DNA from: Caryophanales bacterium UBA4855
Lineage (GTDB): Bacteria > Bacillota_I > Bacilli_A > RFN20 > CAG-826
Assembly: GCA_002399785.1 (NCBI GenBank)
Contig: DHEH01000015.1
Span: 8,826 to 72,825 of the forward strand
Length of the DNA stretch: 64,000 bases
Reading direction: 5' to 3'
Position 1 is the first letter of the stretch. Each line of letters starts with the position of its first letter. Below the pieces are notes generated by a model. That model saw only the letters and a program-made list of their open reading frames with translations. It had not been told where the DNA came from and made no database searches. Shown in pieces: positions 1-8,650 of this stretch. Position numbers and translations under genes: made by a program.

Positions 1-1517
1 TCAAGTTTAGATGGCGAATTAAAAGAATTATCGGCAACTCAATTAAATATTGCAAATACTTCAAATTATTATAAGTTATGGAAAAACAGAGGTTTTCCTC
101 ATTTTAATTCGCTTGGAAATCAAAAACTGCTGGTTATTCCAGTAACAATTAAAGGTTATAAAACAAGAGCAACAAACGAAAATAAAGCGATTATTGAAAA
201 AGCATTTTTTGGTTCTTCAAGTGATACCAATTATGAATCTTTGGCTAGTTATTATGAAAAATCAAGTTATGAAAAGTTAAATTTAAGTGGCGAAGTAACT
301 GATTGGTTTGATTTAAATATGACTCCAGAAGAAATCGGAAAAGCCTCTTATAAAAGCGATTCTGTTTCAACAGATTACGGGACTTATATGGTTCTTGAAA
401 AAGCTTTAAATTGGGTCAAAGAGGCAACGACAATTGATCTTACTGATTATGATAATGATAAAGATGGTTTTGATGATGAAGTTTATTTAGTATATAGTGC
501 TCCTGATTATACAGAAGATTATGCATTAGCTAAATTAGCTGCGGCAGGAACGGCATATTTTTGGAATTTTACATTTTATAATGTGAATAATAAAGATGGT
601 GCTAATTTTACTTCGCCTACCGGAATGACCTATTCCTGGGGAAGTCTTTCTTTGATTTTTAAAGGGTATGGAATTACGGAATTGATTCCCATACTTTTAT
701 TCATGAATTTGGCCATCAATTAGGTTTAGGTGATTATTATAATACCAATAGTGGTAACGCTTATATTTCACCAATGGCTGCTATTGATATGATGGATTAT
801 AATATTGGCGATCATAGTGCTTTTTCAAAGTTTACTTTAGGTTGGGTTAGTCCGATTTTAGTTACCGAAAATTCAGGCGAAGATATTACAATTAATTTAA
901 AATCTTTCAATAATAAAGGGGATTTTATTATTTTAAAAGATAGCAGCACAACTGATTATGCTTTCAATAACACTCCTTTTGATGAATATATTACTTTATC
1001 TTTATTGACCGAAGATAAAGGAACCATTAATTATTTGGATAGTTTAAATGGGCATGTTGATCCAACAAAAACTGATGGTTCAGTTATTAAATATTATCAA
1101 TCAGCCGGTATCAGAATGACTCATATCGATGCTCGTGGCGTTAAGTATGTATCTGGATCAACAAAATATATTGAATTTATTGAAGATATTGATTCAATGA
1201 TTTCGACCAAGTTTACCAATAGTCCATCGGTAGCAAATGGTTACTGTGATAAGTCTACAAATAATTCATATTTATTAACTACTTTATTGCCTAAGAATTT
1301 TTCACATAATCCAGTAGGAGCAATTTATGTAAGCGATGATGCTGATTTATTTAAAAAAGACGATGAAATCGCATTTTCTGCCAATAATGGCTTAAATTAT
1401 TCGATTGGTTTACCATCTCAAACCAACACTTTAAATGATGGAAGTCCTATGAATTATAAAATCACAATTCAAGATTTATCGGACACTGGAGCGACAGTTA
1501 AAATAAGTATTAAATAA
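1..1517 (+). pseudogene. M6-type (immune inhibitor A-like) metalloprotease, 5' cut by window edge and frameshifted
   Basis: The first frame is open from base 1 and stops at 723. The protein then continues in another frame to 1517. The zinc motif HEFGHQLGLGD (bases 702-734) lies only in the second frame, just after the break, and is followed by MMDYNIGDHSAFSKFTLGW, the usual post-catalytic segment of M6 peptidases. The first part has the calcium-site-like DYDNDKDGFDDEV. The break falls between about 663 and 700. The final ~210 residues look like a beta-rich C-terminal region. The family is secreted and degrades extracellular protein. Unless ribosomes shift by -1, no intact enzyme is made, so this is either a recent pseudogene or a sequencing error. 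The signal peptide lies outside the window. Family call is confident; pseudogene status is less so. Confidence 0.75.
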
Positions 1518-1567
1518 TGTGATATTAAGATAGTATTAATTTACTTAGTTTAGTATTTAATATATAT

Positions 1568-1573
1568 TATAAT
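1568..1573 (+). promoter_or_regulatory. Probable -10 element upstream of the Ig-like lipoprotein
   Basis: A perfect TATAAT lies 35 bases before the start codon of the lipoprotein at 1608 in an otherwise AT-rich gap. No convincing -35 box is present at 16-18 bp. The start codon has a strong GAGGAGG ribosome-binding site. Confidence 0.4.
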
Positions 1574-1607
1574 AACGTAAAATTGTTAAGCATTTTGAGG
1601 AGGATTT

Positions 1608-3893
1608 ATGATGAGAAAAAAATCAATTATTAGTTTAATTGGTGCGCTTAGTTTTTCAGCTCTTATTGTTAGCACATTAGGTGTAGCAACAAGCTGTTCT
1701 TCTTTTACAGACAACGCATTAGTGGTTGATAGTGCACCAATTAAGACAACTTATAAAGTTGGTGAAGCTTTAGAATTAGAAGGACTTAGTGTCGTTAGCA
1801 AAAAAGTTGTTAACGGCTATTTAAGTGCCGATTCTACTGAGGTTATTACCGATTACAAAATTTCTTTTGAAGAAGGATATGTTTTCGAAAAAGAAGGCAC
1901 ATTTACAATTAATATTACCAAAGGTGGCTATAAAGATGCTAGTTTTGATGTTGTTGTTGGTGATGAAATTGTAACCAAAAAGCTAGCTATTATTTCTTAC
2001 CCAAGTAAAGTTGCTTATAAAGTTGGCAACTCATTTTCGACCACTGGTTTAAATGTTCGTGAAATTATCATGAAAGGCGAAGAAGAATTTTCTTCTACTG
2101 TTTCAACAAAATACACAACTAATCCAGAAAAAGGAACTAAATTAACTGAAGAAGGAAGTTTTTTAGTTGAAGTTTCGAAAGAAGGTTTTGCTTCAGCTTT
2201 CTTTACAATTAGTGTCACTGTTTCAAATCAAAATGTTTATAATCTCTTCTCAACCTTACGTTCAAGCAAAAATTATACAATGGAAATTTATAACACTGTC
2301 GGAACAACTGTGAATACATATGGATTCCATTACAAAGAGATTTTTGCTGAGAATTATTTTGAAAAAATTACTTATAATAAAACCGCTGCTGAAGAAGCTG
2401 TTGGCGATAGAGGAAGAAAAATTGATAGCGATATTGGTTATGTAAATTTTGATGGTTACAACGATACAGTTAATAATCGTAATTATGCTCAAGGAGTTTA
2501 TCAAGTTAATTTAGCTACTGATAGTGGTGAAATTGAAGCTAGTAAACCAATGAGTAGTCAAGCAAATTGGTGGAATGCTAATTTGACTGATACTTTTGCT
2601 AATTTTTCTTTATCTGATGTTCCAACCAATACTATTAATGGAAAATTTAGTTATGAAGTTATCCTTGATCCAACCGAAAAGAAAAATAATGCTGGTGCTG
2701 AAGATGATGATTGGTCAAAATCAATTGCCAACAACCCATTTGCAATTTCTTTCTTGAATATGTGTGGATGGTCTTCAAGTTTAATTGAAATCATGAGTCG
2801 TATTGATATCGAATTAAATAAAGTTGTTACCGATAATAGCGGTAGTGTTGTTGGCCGTTATGATCTTTATATGAAAGCTTATTTAGGCAGTTATGGTTAC
2901 ACAACTTTAACTGTCAATAATATTGGCACAACTAGTTCTGATTCATTAGATACTTACATGGAAAAAGCTGATAGATGTTACGATACTTCGATCGATAAAG
3001 TTATTAGTGATGGATTTCTTCAATCTGCAGTAAACGCAAATAACTACACTCTTGATTTATTAAGCTTATCTATGAAAGATGGCACAAATATTAATGTCGG
3101 TAAAACATTCTTTACTGATGACGGATTATTTGTTGAATATGATGATTCTATGAGAGATTGGATTTATGCTAACTCTGAAGAAGGCAAGAAATTCTATATT
3201 CCAAATATTGGATACATTGCTACAGATAAATCAAAAACAATAAATACATTTGATGATGATGGAAACGTAATTGTTGATGGAGATAAAAATCCTGTAACTA
3301 CTACTATTTCTGGTGGCGTTGGCTATGTTGCTCCAGCAAATAAAGGTGATAAAGGCTATGAATACGCTCTCAACGATATGTATGTTTCGCAAATTAAAGT
3401 TAAAGATACTGCTGGAACTGAAACTAATGTTACAAGAGATAATTTCTTTGATTTAAGTTACACCGATGATATGCAAAATCAAATTTTTGGCACATCGATT
3501 TCTTACACTTATTTAAGTTCAATTTTCTCATCATTACTTTCTACAGATTACGATAATGGTGGAAAAGGCTTCACTTGGTATAAAGACGCTAATTATTCAA
3601 CGACTATATCTCCATTTATTATTAGTAGAGATAACACAGTAAAGAATACTATTACTGATATGTTTAATAATTATTTCAGTTCTTTCTTATCTACTGCAAT
3701 TTCAGCTTCAGCATTCGATATGATTGCTGTAGTGCCAGTTTTAGCAAACTCCGGTGATACTTCAGTAGTTAAGAGTATGACAGTTTGGTTATTAAGAAAT
3801 GATTTAAGCGGATATAATATGTCGTTCTATAATTTTGGATCAACACTTACTCCAAGTTATGTTACTGATTATTTAAAAACGTTTACGGCTTAA
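1608..3893 (+). CDS. Large lipoprotein with two N-terminal Ig-like domains
   Basis: This is a 761-residue exported protein of unknown function. Residues 1-29 form a basic/hydrophobic signal peptide ending in VATSC, so Cys30 is the likely lipidated residue; the lipobox is relaxed, with Ala at -3. Two related modules follow at about 45-120 and 130-205, each opening with YKVG and the pattern LxLxGLxV seen in bacterial Ig-like (Big_3-type) domains. The remaining ~550 residues are rich in Ser, Thr, Asn and Tyr and match nothing I recognise. The start is supported by GAGGAGG; Met1 or Met2 could be used. It sits 16 bp before the subtilisin gene and probably shares its transcript, which suggests a surface role linked to proteolysis or substrate binding. 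That role is inference. Confidence 0.75.
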   Translation: MMRKKSIISLIGALSFSALIVSTLGVATSCSSFTDNALVVDSAPIKTTYKVGEALELEGLSVVSKKVVNGYLSADSTEVITDYKISFEEGYVFEKEGTFTINITKGGYKDASFDVVVGDEIVTKKLAIISYPSKVAYKVGNSFSTTGLNVREIIMKGEEEFSSTVSTKYTTNPEKGTKLTEEGSFLVEVSKEGFASAFFTISVTVSNQNVYNLFSTLRSSKNYTMEIYNTVGTTVNTYGFHYKEIFAENYFEKITYNKTAAEEAVGDRGRKIDSDIGYVNFDGYNDTVNNRNYAQGVYQVNLATDSGEIEASKPMSSQANWWNANLTDTFANFSLSDVPTNTINGKFSYEVILDPTEKKNNAGAEDDDWSKSIANNPFAISFLNMCGWSSSLIEIMSRIDIELNKVVTDNSGSVVGRYDLYMKAYLGSYGYTTLTVNNIGTTSSDSLDTYMEKADRCYDTSIDKVISDGFLQSAVNANNYTLDLLSLSMKDGTNINVGKTFFTDDGLFVEYDDSMRDWIYANSEEGKKFYIPNIGYIATDKSKTINTFDDDGNVIVDGDKNPVTTTISGGVGYVAPANKGDKGYEYALNDMYVSQIKVKDTAGTETNVTRDNFFDLSYTDDMQNQIFGTSISYTYLSSIFSSLLSTDYDNGGKGFTWYKDANYSTTISPFIISRDNTVKNTITDMFNNYFSSFLSTAISASAFDMIAVVPVLANSGDTSVVKSMTVWLLRNDLSGYNMSFYNFGSTLTPSYVTDYLKTFTA

Positions 3894-3909
3894 TTTGGGG
3901 GTATATTAA

Positions 3910-6900
3910 ATGAAAAATTATAAAAAATTTACAATATTAGCGGCAACATTTGGCGCTTTAGCATTTGCGACTAACTTTGCTACTCCTGCAAGTAGCGGCG
4001 TTATTAGTGAAGAAAGAGTTTTAAAATCTTACATTGTTGAATTTGATAATTCACTCGTCGGAAACGAAGATAAAGTTATTGAAAATCAAGAATTTATGTT
4101 AAGTAGATTAAGAAGTCGTTATGGTTCTAGTTTTATTTTAAAAGAAAACTTTACAAAATCTGTCAATGCAATTGTTATTGAAACTAATAGTACATTAGCT
4201 GATTCAATGAGTAATTTTAGTGGAATTAGTCGTGTTAATGAAGATAAAACATATAGATTTTCAAACGATGAAGCTTCTAGTACTGAAAGTATTTCAACTT
4301 TAGCGCATATGGATGGTAATGATGATTCAGATTACACACTTCAAGATGCGCAAAAAACAAATTATAGTGCTGAAACTATGAAGATTCCTACAACTTCAAC
4401 ACAAGGTTCAAACACTATTATTGCTATTCTTGATGCTTCTTTTGCTGTCGATCCAACTCAAAGAGCTGTTGTTGATGGTGTTGCTCAATATAAAGCCTCC
4501 AATGATTTCGCTCACTCTTGGTTTAAAGACCTTGATAATAGTGTTGTTAGATATTCAAAAGATGAGATGCTTAATTTAGTTAATCAAGTTGGTTTTAATG
4601 GAAAACCTGCAGGCGGAGTCGCTCAAGGTGAATACACTTCGACCTATTTAAATAATAAGATTCCTTTCTATTATGATTATGGTGGAGATTCCAATTTAGG
4701 TCATAAAAATGATTATGATGTTTATAGTCAATATGATGAACACGGAACTCACGTTGCTTCCATTGCGGCTGCAAATGGTGAAGTCTATAAAGGTATCGCT
4801 CCAAATGCTCAATTAGCTTTAATGAAAGTTTTTAGAGAAAATTATCAAGAAACTGATGGAAAAATTACTGCTTCTACTGGAGCTGCTGATAGTGATATTA
4901 TTGAAGCTTTAGAAGATTGTGTTGCTTTAGGTGTTGATTGTGTCAATATGTCATTAGGAAGTGATCTTGATGATTTTAGCAGTAAATCAACATCAATTAC
5001 TGCATTTGAAAATCTTAAAAAATTAGGTTGTAGTGTTAATATTTCTGCTGGTAACGGCGGAAAAGGATTATATTCTTCAATGGGTCCTTACGCCAATTGG
5101 TCGACTGATTCGATTGAAACTGGTGTTTTAGGAAGTTACGCAAACGATTCTAATAGTATGATTATTGCTTCAACTAATCTTGAAAAAAATTATTATAAAG
5201 ATGCTTTAATCGTTTCTTATCAAGCAAGAGATGATGAAGGTAATATATCAACTAAAGAACAACCTGTTTCATATAAAGATGAAGCTAAGAGTAAAGCTAC
5301 TCAAACAACTACTCCTGATGAATTAAAATTAAATTCATTAATTACAACTTTAGGAAAAACTGAATTTGATTATTGTGTTATTCCTGAATATGGAAGAACA
5401 AGCGACTACAATACATTTAAGAGTTCACAAGCTGAAGGTTTCTCCTTTAAAGATAAGATTGCTGTCGTTGATAGAGGTGATATTTCTTTCTCAAATAAGG
5501 CAACTTATGCTGCTGATCAAGGATGTGCTGCTCTTGTTGTTGTCAATAACGATCCAACTGCTACTGATTTTACTTTCGGTATGGCTTGGGGAGACTCAAC
5601 TGGTTACACATTCCCAACAATTCCTGTTGTTTTCGCTCTTTATAGAGATAGAACTTATTTTCAAAACGCCAATAATGGACTTGGAAAATTAACCATTGCG
5701 CAAAAGATGATTGCTGATAATCCAAATGCTGATGAAATGAGCGATTATTCTAGTGATGGTGCAACCTACGATTTAAGAATAAATCCAGAAATATCTGCTC
5801 CAGGAGCTAGTGTTTTAGGTGCTGTCCCTGGAAAAGCTGATTCCAATGGAAAATATGAACCAAACACAAACGCTTGGGCTTATTTAAGTGGAACTAGTAT
5901 GTCTGCTCCTAACTATACTGGTGCTGTCGCCTTAATGGTTGGTGAAAAAACTAAAGACATGACTGAAGAAGAGCGTCTTGCATATAAAAAGACTATCTCA
6001 ATGAGAACGATGACTACTGCTGATCAATATACTGAAAACAATACACATCCTATAACTGGAAAGACAGTTGAAAAGGACGTCATGTATTCTCCTAGAAGAC
6101 AAGGTGCTGGTGAAGTCAATGTTACTGATGCTATTAGTTCAGATATTTATTTTGAAGGATTAGAATCCAAAACCAATGGAAAATTTGGTGAAACCGGAAC
6201 TACAAAAGCTAAAGTTGAATTAAAATACAACGATTTAGTTCGTGATGGAAAAATTTCTCTTTCGTTCTTAGCTCATAACGAAGGCACAACAAGTAGAAAT
6301 TATAAAGCTACTTTGTATGTTATGAAACCTGAAACAAAATCTTATTTTAATTATGAAAACCATAAATCAGATACTATCAATTACGAAACTGGTGAAGTTA
6401 CTGAAAGCAGTGAATCTACACATGGTTCTGATTATGAATTTGAAGGATCGACCTTCCAAACTAATCACGATACAGTTATTGCAACAAAGGAATTTGATAA
6501 AACAATTCCTGTTGGAACATCGACTATTTCAGGAATTGAGTATGAATTAACTACCGAAGAAAAAGCTAGGATTGATGCTGATTTCAAAAATGGTACTTAT
6601 CTTGAAGGTTATGTTGTCTTTACTCCAACTGACACCGTCGACACTATTAAACTTTCAATCCCTTATTTAGGATTTTATGGTTCTAGTAAATCTGGCGATA
6701 AGACAGTAAGTAAATACGAAACTGCTAGTGCTATCGAAGAATTTGATTTTGAAAAAGCTAATAGTGATCAAAAATATTATCCAAGTGATCTAGTAAATTA
6801 TGTTGGAACTGGAACAAGTTTAAATCTTCCAAATATGGATATTAGTTCAACAATTGTTTCTATGAGCAAAGAACAATATCTTTCGATGGCTGGTACTGAT

Positions 6901-8112
6901 TCTATTCTATATAACAAAGGTAACATTAAAAATGTTGGCAACCAAGTTACTTATGATTCAAAAACAAATACCATTTATGCTGGTGGAGATACAAGTGATG
7001 TTCTTTATGTTCAAACATTTGTATTACGTAGTATTTCTGATAACTCAATTGTTTTGAAGGATTCTAACGGTAAAACAGTTTATACAACTGGAGATACAAA
7101 TTTAGTCGACTCAATCAATGGAACAACTTATTTATATAAGTCACATGTTGGTTCAAGTTACGTCAATAGCAATATTATTGCTCATAGAGGTAGAGCTGTT
7201 CTTCCTTTATATCAACAAAGCAATCGTAATGCTAAACTTCCAGATGGAAATTATACTTTGACTTTCAATATGACAGTTTTAGGTAGTAACACCTTACAAA
7301 CTAAGAGTTATAATCTTGTTCTTGATAGCAAACTTCCTGTTTCACAAACTAAAGAAACAGTTAAGAAGAATGGCGAAGATTACCTTAGACTTAAATATAG
7401 TGAAACGTATTTAACTTTAACGAATACTCAAGGATTAACTGCTGTTGCTATTAATGGTGGTGTCATTCCATTTGATTTATCTAGATATAATGGCGGATAT
7501 TACCTCGATATTAAATTAAGTGATATTTATGCTAATAACGAAAGTGGTAAAGTAACTGTCAATATTGAAGATGGTGCTGGAAATAAAATTTTCGATATCT
7601 TCTATCTTGGCGATTCACTTGCTGGTAGAGTAATGGTCGAATCAACTGAATTAGCAGCTGGAGCCGAAGTTAATAGAACAGTTACTGATAATAAAGCTGA
7701 GACTAAATTTGATTTCGATTCATCATATGTATTAACTTATAAAGATGGATCTGGATTAACTTACAAAATGAAATCCAGTTATTATGTCTTTGTTAGTTTA
7801 AAAGGTATGGATTTAAGTACAGCTAAAGTATTTGAAGGCACTAGCACTGAAGATACAATTGAGTATGAAGTTGTTGGTGACTCAATAAAGTTTAAAACTT
7901 CAACTGGTAAATTTAGAATTCAAGCGACTGCTTCAAGTGATAAAGGAGCTTCTTATCCTTCGCTTCCTGCAGGCGCTGCTTACTTCTTAGCAATTGGCTT
8001 ACCAATAATTGTTGTTGCTGGTCTTGGAGTCGCTTTATATTTCTTCGTCTTTAAAAAGAAATTTATTAAAGCTACCAAAAACGGTGCAGGCGACAAAGAA
8101 GACAAAAAATAA
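3910..8112 (+). CDS. Membrane-anchored subtilisin-like serine protease (S8, lactocepin-like)
   Basis: This 1400-residue cell-surface protease has a signal peptide (about 1-30) and a probable inhibitor_I9-like propeptide (about 38-120). The S8 catalytic triad is visible: Asp175 in AILDASF, His278 in DEHGTHVAS and Ser663 in LSGTSMSAP. The oxyanion Asn lies in SAGNGG. A PA (protease-associated) insert with KIAVVDRGDISFSNKA sits between His and Ser, as in lactocepins and C5a peptidases. A long beta-rich region follows, then one C-terminal helix (LAIGLPIIVVAGLGVALYFF) with a Lys-rich tail. That is a membrane anchor; no LPxTG sorting signal is seen. It presumably cleaves extracellular proteins to peptides that the nearby Opp transporter could import. 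A strong terminator follows directly. Confidence 0.93.
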   Translation: MKNYKKFTILAATFGALAFATNFATPASSGVISEERVLKSYIVEFDNSLVGNEDKVIENQEFMLSRLRSRYGSSFILKENFTKSVNAIVIETNSTLADSMSNFSGISRVNEDKTYRFSNDEASSTESISTLAHMDGNDDSDYTLQDAQKTNYSAETMKIPTTSTQGSNTIIAILDASFAVDPTQRAVVDGVAQYKASNDFAHSWFKDLDNSVVRYSKDEMLNLVNQVGFNGKPAGGVAQGEYTSTYLNNKIPFYYDYGGDSNLGHKNDYDVYSQYDEHGTHVASIAAANGEVYKGIAPNAQLALMKVFRENYQETDGKITASTGAADSDIIEALEDCVALGVDCVNMSLGSDLDDFSSKSTSITAFENLKKLGCSVNISAGNGGKGLYSSMGPYANWSTDSIETGVLGSYANDSNSMIIASTNLEKNYYKDALIVSYQARDDEGNISTKEQPVSYKDEAKSKATQTTTPDELKLNSLITTLGKTEFDYCVIPEYGRTSDYNTFKSSQAEGFSFKDKIAVVDRGDISFSNKATYAADQGCAALVVVNNDPTATDFTFGMAWGDSTGYTFPTIPVVFALYRDRTYFQNANNGLGKLTIAQKMIADNPNADEMSDYSSDGATYDLRINPEISAPGASVLGAVPGKADSNGKYEPNTNAWAYLSGTSMSAPNYTGAVALMVGEKTKDMTEEERLAYKKTISMRTMTTADQYTENNTHPITGKTVEKDVMYSPRRQGAGEVNVTDAISSDIYFEGLESKTNGKFGETGTTKAKVELKYNDLVRDGKISLSFLAHNEGTTSRNYKATLYVMKPETKSYFNYENHKSDTINYETGEVTESSESTHGSDYEFEGSTFQTNHDTVIATKEFDKTIPVGTSTISGIEYELTTEEKARIDADFKNGTYLEGYVVFTPTDTVDTIKLSIPYLGFYGSSKSGDKTVSKYETASAIEEFDFEKANSDQKYYPSDLVNYVGTGTSLNLPNMDISSTIVSMSKEQYLSMAGTDSILYNKGNIKNVGNQVTYDSKTNTIYAGGDTSDVLYVQTFVLRSISDNSIVLKDSNGKTVYTTGDTNLVDSINGTTYLYKSHVGSSYVNSNIIAHRGRAVLPLYQQSNRNAKLPDGNYTLTFNMTVLGSNTLQTKSYNLVLDSKLPVSQTKETVKKNGEDYLRLKYSETYLTLTNTQGLTAVAINGGVIPFDLSRYNGGYYLDIKLSDIYANNESGKVTVNIEDGAGNKIFDIFYLGDSLAGRVMVESTELAAGAEVNRTVTDNKAETKFDFDSSYVLTYKDGSGLTYKMKSSYYVFVSLKGMDLSTAKVFEGTSTEDTIEYEVVGDSIKFKTSTGKFRIQATASSDKGASYPSLPAGAAYFLAIGLPIIVVAGLGVALYFFVFKKKFIKATKNGAGDKEDKK

Positions 8113-8120
8113 AATATAAA

Positions 8121-8148
8121 CAAAGGGCACACTCGTGCTCTTTGTTTT
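8121..8148 (+). terminator. Intrinsic terminator after the subtilisin gene
   Basis: A 10-bp stem (CAAAGGGCAC against GTGCTCTTTG, one G-U) with a 4-base loop is followed by TTTT. It lies 8 bases past the stop codon. An in-frame GTG at 8135 for the next gene falls inside this stem, so it is not a credible start. Confidence 0.85.
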
Positions 8149-8158
8149 AATAAAAAAT

Positions 8159-8557
8159 ATGAGCAAAAAAATTATTTATTACGGTGTTAGATCGATAGTT
8201 TACGCAGTACTTGGGACTGGAATTTTTTTGCTCGTTTATTTTCTTTTTAATGGAGGACCTAACTTAAAAAGTGCTTGTGATGGGTGTTTTATTAGTGGAG
8301 GTTGTCTTGCTGTATGTAGTTTAATGACTTTTTTGTATCTTGCTGGTTATTTAGATTTCTTCTTCTACGGAATCATGATGTTACCGGCAATTTTTACAGA
8401 AAACAAACGTCGTTATAACGATTTAAACGAATATAAAGATAGCAAAAAAATAAAGAGAAAATTCAAAAATTTTGACTTTTTAGTCCCATTAATTATTGCT
8501 ACAATATTCATTGTTGTTGCTATTGCACTAAACATTGTTATTAAGCAAAGTATTTAG
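8159..8557 (+). CDS. Small membrane protein, DUF3899-like
   Basis: A 132-residue protein with three likely membrane helices: about 8-27, 43-66 and 108-130. The middle has ACDGCFISGGCL followed by GYLDFFFYG and an ending like YKDSK, resembling the DUF3899 family of small Firmicute membrane proteins, whose function is unknown. The ATG at 8159 is preferred because an earlier in-frame GTG lies within the upstream terminator stem. No Shine-Dalgarno is visible, and the start follows that terminator by 10 bases. It therefore needs read-through or its own promoter, which I cannot identify. The family assignment rests on pattern memory and is moderate. Confidence 0.6.
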   Translation: MSKKIIYYGVRSIVYAVLGTGIFLLVYFLFNGGPNLKSACDGCFISGGCLAVCSLMTFLYLAGYLDFFFYGIMMLPAIFTENKRRYNDLNEYKDSKKIKRKFKNFDFLVPLIIATIFIVVAIALNIVIKQSI

Positions 8558-8599
8558 TGTTAATTTTATATTAAGTTTTGTTAGACTGAACTTACAAAT

Positions 8600-8618
8600 A
8601 TATATACTAAGTATATAT
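8600..8618. promoter_or_regulatory. Palindrome in the oppA upstream region
   Basis: ATATATAC-TAA-GTATATAT is an 8-bp inverted repeat with a 3-base spacer, 33-51 bases before the oppA start. A similar element (core TATACTAAAGTATA) lies upstream of the PrsA-like gene at 32212-32229. It could be an operator, or simply overlapping TATACT-type -10 boxes on both strands in AT-rich DNA. Confidence 0.3.
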
Positions 8619-8650
8619 TATCAAGGCACAATTTTGCCTAAGGAGATATT

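Noticed and set aside
655..680. Programmed -1 frameshifting in the M6 protease
   Set aside because: The sequence TTTTTAAAGGG does not give an in-frame X-XXY-YYZ slippery heptamer in the reading frame used, and I see no strong downstream stem.
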